64,000 nucleotides of DNA from Scolanthus callimorphus. Lineage: Eukaryota > Cnidaria > Anthozoa > Actiniaria > Edwardsiidae. Below are positions 23,193 through 34,983 of this stretch, one piece after another. The translations under genes and the position numbers were made by a program. Each line of letters opens with the position of its first letter. Position 1 is the stretch's first letter. The notes under the pieces were generated by a model that worked only from the letters and a program-made list of their open reading frames with translations, ran no database searches and was not told the DNA's origin. The DNA lies in contig CM066912.1 in the NCBI GenBank assembly GCA_033964015.1, forward strand, positions 10,284,015-10,348,014. Direction: 5' to 3'.

Positions 23193-24708
23193 ATGGCGGA
23201 CGAAGAAATCGGAAATCACCGTACAAGATGCGGTAGATCGGTAAATAAACCCAAGTATTTCGTGCTTCAAGGATTTCGAGAGGATCCAGATTTGGAGGCC
23301 CAAATAGTCAAGGAGCCCAGCACAAAAACAGAGCCAAAAAAGGCAGAAAACAGGTTGTGGGAAGTGGCCGACGTGAAGAGGAAAGATGGCGACCGCGTGC
23401 TGGTGCAATGGAAGGGGTTTGATTCCAAGCACAATTCCTGGGTCTCTCTCGCAGATAACCCAGAGCTGGCGACTTATTTAGAGTCTAATTCCGGAAATCC
23501 TGACAGCAGTTCATTAGCTCAATCTGAGCTGCCTTCTCTTTGCGAGGACACGGAATTGTGGCTCGTCAAAAATGCGGTATTTGATGAACTTCAATTCCGT
23601 CGATCCCCAGAGGGGGACATAGGTCTTTCTCGGCGCGCTCAGGTAAAAATTCCCTTCTCGAAGAGAGCTTTCAAGACCCTATTCGAGAAGGGGACTTTTC
23701 CCCTCAGAAACCTGGACTTTAGCGGACGACATAATGTAAAGTTTGCTTGTACTGCTTATGAATTAGCTTCGGTATTCGGACTCGACATACTATCTCGCCA
23801 GTTCTGTGATTCCAGCACTGTCTGTGAGATTGATCCAGCATCCAAAATAAACGTGCAATGGGGATATGAACTCCGAACAAACTATGATCATAGCTCATGC
23901 CCTCGTTGCACGTTTATTTTGGACGGCTTGAATGCCTCTTCAGTGCCAAGCATGTGCTCACCCAAAGCAACCACCTACCCTCCTGTAGCTTATTTGCAAC
24001 TAAGCTTTAAACGCAGGAGAAGGAATTTGATCCATAATCAAGGGCAGGTAAGCTTGCGCCTATTCTGATTTTTTTAGGCATCCAGAGGTATTGTCTACCC
24101 CCCCCCCTCCAGAGGTATTTTCTAATCCCCCCCCCCCCCACACACACACACTTTGAAAACTGTTCTCTCTTCCCTGATAAATATAAACAAACAACTAATA
24201 ATTAAGCTAATAAGTAAATCTGCTTTAATATTGTTTTTGTAGTTAGCATTTGGCCTGTAAAAATGAAGTATTTACTTCATGGTACTGTACATATTTACAT
24301 TAATTAAAACCTCTTGTCTGACAAGCTTGCATTTTTATGTGAATCCACCTAAAAGCAGTCATATTTACATCAATAAAAACATCTGGTCTGACAATGTTGC
24401 AATTCAATGCTGTGAAACCAACTAGAAGAAGTTATTTTTACATTATTTACATCAATTATTACAACCTCTTAGTCTGACAGGGTTGCATTTTTATGCTGTG
24501 ATTCCAGCTAGAAGTCATTTAAATGACAGCTCATTACATTTTTTAGTTGTTGCTTTTCAACTTTTAGCACAAGCTATGTTCTATGGTGTTCCAATACCAT
24601 GATAAAAGGGATTTGTTTTCTGTGCTGATAAATCCAGGGATCCCAAACATGAAGCTAAGGAATTTTTATTTGCCCAATAACAAACAAAGCAAAAAGTTAA
24701 AAAAATAA
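23193..24708 (+). CDS. Chromodomain protein, two exons
   Basis: Exon 1 is 23193-24047 and exon 2 24568-24708; the donor CAG|GTAAGC and acceptor CAACTTTTAG|CAC join in phase 0, giving about 331 residues ending at TAA. I start at the ATG in CAATATGGCGG, the context used by other genes here, although an in-frame ATG lies 15 bases upstream. Residues ~55-98 read as a chromodomain: LWEVADVKRKDGDRVLVQWK then GFDSKHNSW, with the Trp-Lys-Gly-Phe and Asn-Ser-Trp hallmarks of domains that read methylated histone tails. The rest (an LFEKGTFPLRNLDF region and a cysteine-bearing CPRC segment near residue 240) is unrecognised. The gene is tail-to-tail with the RAG1-like gene, only 145 bp between stop codons; AATAAA motifs follow the stop. 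Exon 2 is inferred from splice sites and open frame alone and has a basic Lys-rich end. A nuclear chromatin-binding role is likely; any link with the neighbour is inference. Confidence 0.75.
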
Positions 24709-24853
24709 ATCATAAATAAAAATAAAGTAATAAATAAAAACAAAGCTTAAAAACACTCTTAATTCCTATCATGGCGAGTGAACAGAGAAACTAACCCCTG
24801 GCACTATTATAAACACAATTGATCAAATTGATCTTTCTTTTTCTGTCTGTTAC

Positions 24854-27800
24854 TTATGTCTTCTTATTTTTGCTGCGCTTGCGCTTTATTCGCTTGATAT
24901 TATTTATTCTGGCGAAGAGCAGTCTGTTTTCCATTTCCATGATCTGCAAGAAAAAAACAGTCCAGGAGCTGAAATAAGTGGGGAGTAGCCTGCTCGCAGG
25001 CGTTTGGAGAGCTGTTTTAGGGAGAAACGTGAGTTTGCTATCGCTTGGCCGCCATCTTGGATTTGTGACAAAATGTGACAAATCCAAGATGGCGGCCAAG
25101 CGATAGCAAACTCGCGTTTCTCGACCTAAAACTACTCTCCAACGCCTGCGAGCAGGCTAAGTGGGGAGGGGGGCAGAAAGTTCAAAATTAAAAGCCAAAT
25201 CACCATTTTTTTAAAGTCAAATAAAAAAATATAGTAAAATTATGTATGAGTTGTCATCTTACCCACACACAAAACATAAAAAAACATAAGCCCAAAACAG
25301 GTGTGCAAACATGAATAGTTCATTTGCTTTACATACAATCCTTAGAGGTACTTTTTATTTGTACACAATCAACTTTACCTGCATGGTGTAGTTGGAGTTT
25401 TTGCCACCCTTCTGGCTTCCACGATGAAAGAGGCGATTTTGGAGATGGTTTTTTTTCTCCACTGTTTGGCAATTTATTCCACTAATTGGCCCTTTTGCCA
25501 GGAATTGTGGAATGTGGTACACAAGAACTACAAAAAATAATAGAAAGAAAACAAAATTTTAGTATTGCTGCACATATTGTTCTTGCAATTTACAAAAAGT
25601 ACATTAATGCATAACAAAGTGAAATAATTGCATAATATCAATTGATTACATACCATGTATGTAAGGAATGACATCCTGTGTTTCAATAAAAAAAACAAAA
25701 GGTTATGACAAAAAATAATCACAACACTGCTTTATGTAGTACTTATTGCTCTGTGTCATTTTATTCCAGTGATGAATTTACAACAGAGTCCCTGTTCAGC
25801 TGAGAGGAATCAGTGATGGACAAATAAGACTTTATGTGGTTGTTAGGAAGAACACTGCTAAAAGCAATCCAGGGAGTTTGTAACTCGAGAAGAGGAAAAG
25901 GATGATGATGATGGTACATACACTATACAATTCCAGATGAGTTGCAGCATGGTAGCACTGAATAATGAGTTAAAAAAGCAGCCATCCTGAACATGAGCAT
26001 CAACATACATTAATTCTGAAAAGGGATGGTGCAAATGCTCACCTCATCAAATGTAGCTCTCCTGAATTTGGCACCCCACTGACGAGCTAGTGTCTTGAAC
26101 TGTGATGGCACCAAATAGTCATCATCTCCAGGGGTTGCTGTCAGGGCATCTGCAAGCACCTTGAATTCTCTCCAAACCTTAACAAGCTCCTCCACATCAA
26201 GGATCTTTGTCTCTAAAGACTGTACACAGGAAGCCTAACAAAACAGAACTTATTTATATATTTGTTAATGAAATTATCTCAGTTGGGGTCCTTGCAAACA
26301 CAGCAATAAAGTTTTGGGGCAAAAATTATATTTAAAACAGGGCATAATTTATTGCCTCTTTGAAAATACTTTTAAGGACTTCCCTTCGAAGTATCCATTT
26401 GTTAGAAATTTAACTGTTGTATTTTACAGAACTGGAAATTACTCTCAGTCATCAGAGATTGTACCATGGAAATGGCAAAATGATAAATGTTTTTCAATAA
26501 AGACTAGCAAGATCTTTTTTGTTCCCAGAGTCTCGGACAGACAGACTAAGAAGGTTCAAAAACAAAATTGTAATTGTAAAAGGGAAAAAGATTGAAAGGG
26601 TATACATAAATAGATAATTCCAACTCTGTTTTCCATTTAAAACGAACTTACAACAGCCATTCTGATACTCAGGGCTCATCTGCTTATCACCACACAGGGG
26701 AGGCTCTGGTGACAGCCATTGATGCTGCACAAGATTTGATACAAAGCCATTGAGAGAAACATCTTTCTGTATATGACCCAACATTCAAAATTACCCAATC
26801 AGTGAGGACCCTGAAATGGATTTCCCCAGAGCCTCCCCTGTGAGCAGATGAGCTAGGGAGTTCTGGGTTCAAGAATGTTTTTTTAGCTTACTTGAAAAAC
26901 AATCTTGTTTTTCTTGAAATACTCCTTGAGCCTTCCAATAATGATGAATTTGGTCCCAGATACTGGAGACCATGCATAGTGCACACTGACTGTAGTTGTG
27001 CCTTAGTTAGACAGTCAACTGCTGTTTTGGACTTATCAGCCATGTTGCTCAGGAAGGAGGGAAGGTTCAGCTTTGCAATGACAGTCTCTACATCATCACC
27101 TATGATAAAACATTATAAATTAGGATCTATGCTGGACTGAGTTTTGGAGAAGGGTCTGGTAGAACAGATAAAAAAAGTTATGTAAGCTCCTGGGTTACTG
27201 CAATAATCCTAGAGGGAACTAATGGACGATTAATGAGCTATAATAAACGTGCATGTTGCATGTGTTACATTTTACAAACCAATTGCCTTATATATGTGCA
27301 TTGCCTCCTGGTGCACTTAAAGCCAGAATCGTCCATTAGTGTGTACAATGATTATGAATCTTACAGTCTAGAGATGTCCATTTTGTGACAGTTTTCCCTG
27401 CATCATCTTGAACATCAGTAAATTCAAACTTAACACCTGTCAAGCATTAATTAAAGTGTCAGTAATGTATTTCACAAAATGTTATGCAGTCAGAACACTG
27501 CATATTGTAATAAACCTAACCTTTTTAAGAAAAAAATGCACTTGTTTTAGATTATCAATTGATGTAGTCATACATGAGGGTAGTTGGGCATTACATATGG
27601 TATTCCTTACCTATGGCAGCCATAGCTGCTTCCATCTCCCGTTTTTTCTTTTGCTCTATGGCCCAGCAAGCAACCTACATTAAACCAATGAACAATATTG
27701 TTTTTTTTCACTTTCATCCTTTTTAGTGAAGGGATATGGTATTCTGTTAAACTAGATACTCTACCTGATTAGTCAACTTGCCACCAATACGAAGCTTCAA

Positions 27801-30197
27801 GTGAAGTGTGTCAGGGACATAATCTTCAAATTCGATGGGTACAAGTGGGGGGTATTGCACACCATAAGTCTGCCCAGTTTGTTTTTCTGCAAGATCTCGA
27901 CACTCAGCAACAGTTCTTGAGATTGGCCAGTCTTCAACTTTAGAGTTAATAAAACAATATTTGATTCAGAAATGTTTACAAAAAATAAATACATTCACCT
28001 ATCTTATACAAATGAGATTGTTATTGTGGCCATGCAAAAAGGGCCAGAATGACATAATATTGTACTTTCACTTAGCAATAAATTTGTGTAATTCAATGTA
28101 ATATTATTTTTTTGTCAATTTTTGGGCTATTACATGTATCTGGACCTTTTTGAGTAGCACAGCTACAGTAGAGTTTTCTGCATGCAGCACATGCCCAGAA
28201 TGATGGTTGTGATATCTGAAGCACACGCATAATAACCTTTACCTCCTGCAAGCTGCCCAGGTAATACAATGAGAGCAATGACCCACACTTACTAGAGAAA
28301 TCCTTAATTTTCTCTTTGTTGCATTTGCACCAGAGACAAAAGAACTTTGCAGATGGGGCATTGATACCAATGATAAAGGCCATACATTTCCAGTCACAGC
28401 ACATTTTCCTACAATACAGGACAAAGCAGTATGTTCAGGAATACAAAAGTTAAACCAGGCCTGTAGGCTGAAATTCACATGGGGAGTTTGTGTAGTAATA
28501 AAATAATATATGGACATTATAGGTGGTTTGGGTTATGCTTGAAGCAAAAGTGGAGTCTGTGTGTGGGCCCAGGGTGATCGGGGGTTGAAATCGGCGATCT
28601 GGTATTTTTTAGGGGTTCAAAAATAAAAGTGGTATGGTAAGAAAAAATTATTAGGTATTTTTTAGGGGGTTCGCACGCAAATACAACAACAACTGATTAT
28701 TTACCACTTAATTTTGATTAGTTCTCCATTTAATTGAATACCATCTTTCTGCAAGAGCCTCATTTCCTGGAAGATTTCACTGAGTGAGTTCTCAATCATC
28801 TCACGTGATTCTTTACCTGCAAAAAAAGAGTTTAAAAAGCAACCTTTGTAAATTATACAAAAAGACATTGATTTCAACTGGGTTTTATAACAACTGGGAT
28901 TTATTACAAGAGAAATATAATTAAACACTAACCATCAAAAATTGAAATGCAGTATTCCTTATCAGGACTCCTGCCCTCCTCTCCTACAACAGCAAATGTA
29001 AACATAATGCTGCCCAATTTCTTAGTTGTTCTTCTGCCATCTCCAGAGAATCTGAGAGTAAGCTGCCCATCGGCAAATAGCTTAGCAAATGCAGGATCTT
29101 TGGAGAGGTAGGAAAGTAAATCTGAGATTTTCCTTGTGCACCCCTTCAGAAATACACCATTTGGATTCTAAAAACAAAAAACAAAAACATATTTCTATCA
29201 ATTTAAACATAAAAACATACAACACCTGTCTTTTGCAACCTGAAAGATAACTTTAACCTCTCAAATTGTTTTCAAAATGCATATTGTCATTTGGCGTTTC
29301 AACTGAATTATCATAAAAATAATGAAACTCACATGTGCCCTAAATTCTTTGATGGGGATTGTGTCCTTTTGTGACCGTCTTTCATCTTTGACTCTGGATA
29401 TACCAGGTAAGGTACAGCCTGAAACTTGCTGCAGCTCATTGTATGCGGCATCTGATACATTACCTACATCTTTGGCCTGAAAACAATACACCATTTTGTA
29501 TATTAACCATTTTGTATTATTATTGAAAACTTTTTCAATTCTACAGACATACAAGATTAACAATTAATAATACAAGTTGTTCTTCAAGATTAATAATTCA
29601 ATGTTACATGTAAAACTAACATGAAGCGCTTTCCTGACATGCAGCTGTTTATCCTCTTTGATGGCACCGCTCGCATTCCCCTCCTCAAATGACATTACAA
29701 CAGTTTCCCTGTCATCAATGACCATGGTTAACTTCAAAAAGAAAAAAAATACACGTTTAATATAATGAATTATTAATCTGTTTATCTATCTTTACTAAAT
29801 TCCTATATTTTCCGGAAATACAAGTTGTTCTTTAAGAACAGACGACAGTTGTTTACCTGTTGGACTTTCCACCCCTCAGGCAGTTTTGAAAACTGTGAAG
29901 ACAGCCATTGTTTCACCTCTGTCTTTTTATGGCTTTTTCTTTGGGGTGAAAGTTCAGAAAACGTTTTCCCTCCTTTCTTAAAGGGATATTAACTGCATTT
30001 TTCCGTGGCTTTCGTGGTTTTGCAGGGTTGGTTTTCTTGGTTGACTGCTTTTGTATTGTTTGCTTGCATGGGGAATTTCCCGAATTCTGAACGAACGGTG
30101 CAACATTTTCTAAGTTCTCGGGAGTACAGTCGACTAATTTCAACTTTTTCTTTGGTGGTCTTACGAAAAAATGAGAATAAAGGCCACTATCAGCCAT
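24854..30197 (-). CDS. RAG1/Transib-like DDE transposase-type protein, 14 exons
   Basis: Exons in order: 30197-29857, 29731-29621, 29476-29333, 29167-28933, 28816-28705, 28408-28293, 27937-27765, 27674-27611, 27436-27365, 27099-26892, 26234-26043, 25675-25654 (22 nt), 25527-25379, 24943-24854. Every junction is GT-AG and phases agree throughout, giving about 675 residues. The DDE-like core has Asp near 242 (RFSGDGRRTTKK, then IMFTF), Asp near 320 (CCDWKCMAF), CLWC at ~339-342, VPDTLH near 395, YIHVLVYHIPQF at ~594-605 and Glu near 620 (TVEKKN). The Asp-to-Cys spacing of 19, CxxC, HxxxxH and His-to-Glu spacing of 19 match mouse RAG1 (D708, C727/C730, H937/H942, E962). This is the zinc-bound catalytic architecture of RAG1/Transib, so DNA cleavage/transposition ancestry is likely. 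No RING or zinc-finger N-terminus is seen, only a Lys/Arg-rich first exon. Two defects: exon 1 changes frame near 29960-29970, and exon 10 needs one extra base. Otherwise it is intact, so it is either a recent pseudogene or sequence error. Confidence 0.72.
24986..25159. mobile_element. Palindromic MITE with 9-bp TSD in last intron
   Basis: TAGCCTGCTCGCAGGCG at the left and CGCCTGCGAGCAGGCTA at the right are perfect inverted repeats. The arms extend almost to the centre, where GCCGCCATCTTGGATTTGT meets ACAAATCCAAGATGGCGGC. The 9-bp AGTGGGGAG flanks it at 24977-24985 and 25160-25168. The 9-bp duplication fits Mutator-like elements. It lies wholly within the last intron of the RAG1-like gene. 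Confidence 0.92.
25654..25675 (-). other. 22-nt microexon of the RAG1-like gene
   Basis: Read on the minus strand, a T-rich tract and AAACACAG precede 22 bases encoding DVIPYIH plus one base, followed by GTATGT. It restores the phase between exon 11 (ends phase 0) and exon 13 (needs phase 1). It also supplies the first His of the HxxxxH zinc motif, which straddles the next junction as YIH|VLVYH. Without it the two flanking exons cannot be joined in frame. Confidence 0.8.
26674..26853. mobile_element. MITE in intron of the RAG1-like gene
   Basis: The left end has GCTCATCTGC with CACAGGGGAGGCTCTGG, and the right end CCAGAGCCTCCCCTGTG with GCAGATGAGC, as inverted repeats of about 30 bp; the left copy has an extra TTATCACCA. 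It lies between exons 10 and 11. Confidence 0.75.
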
Positions 30198-31069
30198 AAC
30201 AACTGGAGTGAGAGATCTTCCCTATGAATTTGCCACTGAAATCTCTCGAAACTCCCGCTCAAAATCGCTTACTACGTCACATATACTTATTTGGAAGTTG
30301 TCAAGCAAAAAAGCGGGAAAATTTAACGGTAATACGTTCAACAAAGTATAATATGGGCAGAGTATACTTATCTTTTCACTTGATTTCGCCTTCCTTTCTC
30401 CCATTGAAACAGCAAGATAAGGTTGAAAAAACCAATAGAAATCCTTGAAAAGAAAATCTATTTGACCAAAAACGCCGAAAGAGAAACAAATATACTTCTC
30501 TTTTAATGTTGGATCTTCGTATAGCTTCTATAAGCGCATCAAAATATATATATTCTTGTTGAAAGTGTAGAGCGAGTGGAACCCTTCGTTCGTCCGTCCG
30601 CCATATTGTTTTGAACACGTCAACTGTAACACAGGGAGACCAACGGAAGTTACTAGTTACCAGTCCTCGTTATGCAACGGAAGTCGGCACGTAAAGTCGA
30701 CACTGTTATCTTGATATGTGTCCACAATACACAGCTCTTCAAATTCTATTTGTCCAACAAGCATCCCCACCCAGCTGATATGAGTGAGTGCTCGACCTTG
30801 ACTTTTTTGATCACTAGTCCCATCAGGACAAGTAGCACAGAAACGTTACTTGCCTTAGCCAACTGGCTTATCAATTATAGTCCATTGTAGTCTAGTTTTG
30901 ATCATTTCTAAATGCTGCTGTCCCCTCTGGCGACCATGACTCATAGCGCAAAACAATAGAGTGTTTTGTTATGACGTCATAGTGAAATAAGGCAATTATT
31001 GTCTGAAATTTGCTATGATATTATTGCATTGTATAAGAATTAGTCGTTCTGTAAGAGGTATAAACATTG
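30198..31069. other. 5' region of the RAG1-like gene
   Basis: No TATA box is evident. A minus-strand ATG in ACAATATGGCGGACGG near 30606 opens a frame of about 20 codons and could be a short upstream ORF or non-coding first exon. Other ORFs here (72-80 codons) lack motifs. The tract ends at a Helentron-like right terminus (31070-31107). Confidence 0.4.
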
Positions 31070-31107
31070 GAGTTCCGCTTTTAGGCAGTGCCTAAATCTA
31101 TATATTA

Positions 31108-32508
31108 ACAATAACAATATTTCAGCAATAACAACCATTTTGAATATAGGTTTTCCTACAATAGTTGAGCATATGTAAAAGGCAGTGCTATGGGAGGGAG
31201 AGTCGATAATCAGAAAAGTTGTAATAGGCGGATTAGTGCAGCCTGAATAGTCGAGCTGGACAAGCGAGCAGTGAGGAAGGCAACTCGGTTAAATTCCAGC
31301 AATCATTGGTGGGAGGGGAAAATGGCTAGAAGCGAATCTAGCTAATTTTCCACATAAAAAAATAAAAACAATAATGCCAGATCAAATGCTTTTTGGGATT
31401 TTCTATGAAACGTCGAAAGAAGCTAAATGTTTTTGTCATATGTTGACATGTTCTTTTCTGATCACCGCCAGCTGATTCCATAGCCCCCAAATAAGCCAGA
31501 CACTGGACGATTTTTATTGTATGGCAAAGCGTGTGAAAAAGAGTTTTTTGGGATCGAAAAATCATTATAAATTTCTCTGTTTTTATGCAAATTTGCATGT
31601 CCCAGCGTCACACGTTCAGTGTCTGGTGTAAAAATATTTTTACTTATTTCTTCATTGATAAAACATACAACGCAAAATTTGCCATAAATCGAAGTTCCAA
31701 TCCTAAATGAAATAACTTATATGGTATTTTCTTCAATATATGCATCTTCTTCGATATTATTAGTGAAAACGTCTTTGCCATTCTCGTGTCCCAAAAATTT
31801 GATAATTTTAGCGTATTTCAGGTTTTTTAGATTTATTGTCAAAATAAGCAATGTCATACTATATTATAAATAGTGGGATGATAGAGGACCCACGTCTAGA
31901 ATAGCAAAGCCATTTGAAATGGTCTTCTTGAGCGGTGCTACCGGAAAGAAACACAGAAAATGTCGGGTATTGTAGCGACTACTGCGAAGAACTTTTGTGC
32001 AAACCCGAGGTTGTACTCACAATAGACTTTTCTCGCTTTAAAAACTCATTAAAAAGAATAAAAGATTCCTCCGCTTGTTGTGACAGATAGAGAGCGCACT
32101 CACGCGCACCGGTTATCTTGTAATGAGCCTGCGATCTCAAAAGAAACAAATGCAGTCAGCGGAGTTAAGTGTTCCAAAGATGGCGGGAAATTTACAATAT
32201 GAAATGATTCCTAAAAAATCAGGATTTAACCGAATCGAATTTTTTTTCACAGAAGCTCATTACTTGATTAGAGGATTTTGCTCAAAAAGTCTCTCGAAAA
32301 GCATTAGTAGCACTTTAAGGGAAAGTATAACTAATGCGCCACACTAATTTACGACAAGAAAGTATAATAAGGTGCCAACTAAAAAAGACACTTAAATAAG
32401 AGCTACTAATTGGGCGACGCCAAGCGAAAAGGATCCTTATACGGTTTTTGTCAAATTTATATGTTGAAATTTTTTAGGCAGCCAATTTCTATATCTAAAC
32501 ATTGATGG
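31108..32508. other. Intergenic, nothing recognised
   Basis: AT-rich with an AATAAC microsatellite at the left edge. The plus ORF at 32123-32347 begins in an ATGAGCCTGCG context and contains KMAGNLQYEMIPK, but has no recognised domain. It is followed by the next Helentron-like terminus at 32509. Confidence 0.45.
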
Positions 32509-33385
32509 TAGCGGAGCGCAAGCGGAGCACCATACCTAAGGGAAAAACGTATACCATTGAGTTGATTTTGAAACGTCACGGGTAATTTAATTCATTTTTT
32601 CATTTCATTGATAGCGCCATGCCTCACTGATTAGTGCGTTGAAAAGCAATCACCCCATAGATAATTGTGTCGAAAGGTTGGTTGCCATAGGTGGTTCCTT
32701 TCGCGAGATATAATTTCTTTTATTCTTTCTGTATAAAAACCTATAGCGTACGCCGTCCGTCCGTGTACACATGGAAACTGTACACATGGGAACCCTTTGT
32801 TATTTCTTTGAAAATGTAATATCTCGAAAAGGATAAAACATGAAAAAACCATTCTTGGAGGAATTATATAGAGAAAAAGAGGCACACGATGCCTGGCTGA
32901 CGTAAAGTGACGTCATTATCGTTCCCGTGAAACTACTTTTGGCGGGAAATGTTGAGAGACGGCGCGCGCGCCTGCTCATATGGAGGACTGGGGACTTTTA
33001 TTTTGAGAAGAAAATTATTCGGCACAGAAGCAACATTTATTTCACTTTCCTTTTTATATTTTAACCATTTACCTGTGCTGAGGTTAGAAGTCTGAGGTTT
33101 TCGTATGCATTTTACAATCAAAGGGAGATGCAGTCAAGCATCTTTATCACGTCATTATCGTTCCCGTGAAACTACTTTTGGCGGAAAATGTTGAGAGACG
33201 GCGCGCGAGCCTGCTCATATGGAGGACTGGGGACTTTTATTTTGAGAAGAAAATTATTCGGCGCAGAAGCAACATTTATTTCACTTTCCTTTTTATATTT
33301 TAGCCATTTACCTGTTAGAAGTCTGAGGTTTTGGTATGCTTTTTACAATCAAAGGGAGATGCAGTCAAGCATCTTTATCACAGAA
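32509..33385 (+). mobile_element. Helentron/DINE-like left end with 238-bp tandem duplication
   Basis: The terminus TAGCGGAGCGCAAGCGGAGC then ACCATACCTAAGGGAAAAACG matches element 2 through GTACGCCGTCCGTCCG and CACATGG. A ~238-bp unit starting near GTCATTATCGTTCCCGTG is then present twice (about 32913-33149 and 33150-33385) with a few differences. A possible right end is the terminus at 35733-35773, which would make a ~3.3-kb element; this pairing is inference. Confidence 0.65.
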
Positions 33386-34983
33386 ATGGATTAAAAACTT
33401 CAGCTTATATCAACATTTACAGATATCGATTTATGGATACTAAATGAGACTAAATGGGGGAACTTGGCTGTCTTGCCGACGTTTCGGGAATGGACGTTTC
33501 ACGACTTTGGTTGCTAGAAAAAGCCGTGCCGTTGATGTTATGGATTGCGGGTACATAACCTTGAGGTTTGGATTTTCAAGTTTAAATGGAATGGGTTTTT
33601 GTGAAATCCAATGTGGGACCCGTGCGAGATTTGGCCGTTTCTGAACTGTAGAGGATCGGGAAATTCTCACGAACGAGGACAAGCAATAGGCGTAACACAA
33701 CTTCCTCGTCTGAGACGAAGAGTGTACTGTTGTAGAAACCAAGTGCTTTGTGATGTTGAAGCCATTTACGACAGAAATTGGACGAGAAACTGACTGGGCA
33801 TTAATCATTAAAAAGATTCTATTACTTATATATTCACAAACTGTGTTGTGGAGAAAAGCAACATGAGCAGCTCAACTGAATTCTACAAATATTTGGGGTA
33901 CATGTACTGGTAGTGTTAATGTTTTAGATATTTAAGCTTACATTGTGAAATTTTAGCAAAGGTCACACCTACTTGCATATCTGCCGTGGAAGATTCAATT
34001 TTATTTTTTCTCTGAAAGAAACATTTAGAAATGCACTTCAAATTCATACTTCACACCAAAGTATTTCTCAGAGGGCAGTCTTCTTGCATGTAGTACTATC
34101 AGGGGAAAATATCCCCCAAACACCACTCATGAGTAAAAAAACAAATATCCATGATAGAGGTTTAATCGCTTGTAATAAACATAGTTTTAATATAATTAGT
34201 CTACAATTGTTTTAAATATAAAGACTGCAACATAGTCTGTGACTATTTTACCCATTAATGGTAACTTGCATGGGCTTGGGGAAATTTTTTCCTGTGGAAG
34301 CCTTTCCAAGACTAAGAATGGTTCTAACTTACTTCTTACTGGAGTTTTTGTCACCTGTTAGAAGTCCCTGGTTTCATTTTTTGTTAAATACCAGACACTG
34401 TAAATGTTGAGTAGTACATACAAGTAGGGGCTGGGCTGGTTACGAAGAGGAGGTGCGGGGAGAAGCAAAGGATTTTTGGGGGTTGGCATATATTTACTGT
34501 ATTTGCTGACGGAAAATTCCAATTTTTGGTCCCAATATTTTCACTATTCATTCATTCATTCATTCATTATTTATTTATTAGCACCTTATACAAGAAGTAC
34601 ATTGGTTTGATACTAATAAATGATAGAAGTTGAGAGACATGAAGGGTTAACTTGCAATCGAGATTTCATGCAGTCAGTTACATATTTCGCGATATCAGAT
34701 TGGGTAGATGAATTAGTTGGATTGATAATTAATGGGAAACAGCCCTAAACTACAAAGAGATCTTCATGGACCTATTATACAAAGTGACTTGAAATGGGAT
34801 TTTTTACAATCTTGTTGGGCTTTCAAAGTTTGAGAGTACCCACCGGGACTGGTTCACACTTTGTGAGGATATCAAACTCCTACCATGAAACTTTTCTTTG
34901 CCATAGGGGACCAACATACATTGTAATTATAAGCTCGATTTGACCAGTCTGACCCAGGAGTTCAAGTGATACATGTAAAAAAT
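33386..34983. other. No confident gene
   Basis: Overlapping ORFs on both strands at 33440-33808 (122 codons on the minus strand) have no recognised domain. An ATTC/ATTT microsatellite at 34550-34578 is followed by AGCACCTTATACAAG, a common retroposon-tail arrangement. A G-rich patch occurs at 34425-34490. Confidence 0.45.

Larger units (their letters stand above)
18629..31107 (+). mobile_element. Candidate 12.5-kb element bounded by matched termini
   Basis: A left terminus at 18629 (TAGCGGAACTCCTG) and a right terminus at 31070-31107 (GGAGTTCCGCTTTTAGGCAG, then TGCCTAAATCTATATATTA) carry the same base change: AACTCC/GGAGTT, where all other termini of the family here read AGCTCC/GGAGCT or GGAAGCT. 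Both flanks are AATGAC/AATAAC microsatellite. Inside lie the convergent chromodomain and RAG1-like genes. Pairing the two ends as a single insertion is inference; the left end is short and followed by an A/T repeat, so two independent truncated copies remain possible. Confidence 0.4.

Noticed and set aside
23142..23432. 96-codon ORF antisense to the chromodomain exon
   Set aside because: It overlaps the better supported plus-strand frame, which has a recognisable chromodomain.
24986..25159. Terminal inverted repeat of the RAG1-like gene itself
   Set aside because: The palindrome has its own 9-bp duplication and lies in the last intron, so it is an independent MITE insertion and not the end of a RAG-like transposon.
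33440..33808. 122-codon minus-strand ORF with overlapping plus-strand ORFs
   Set aside because: Open in several frames, no recognised domain, and lies between repeat termini; not enough to call a gene.
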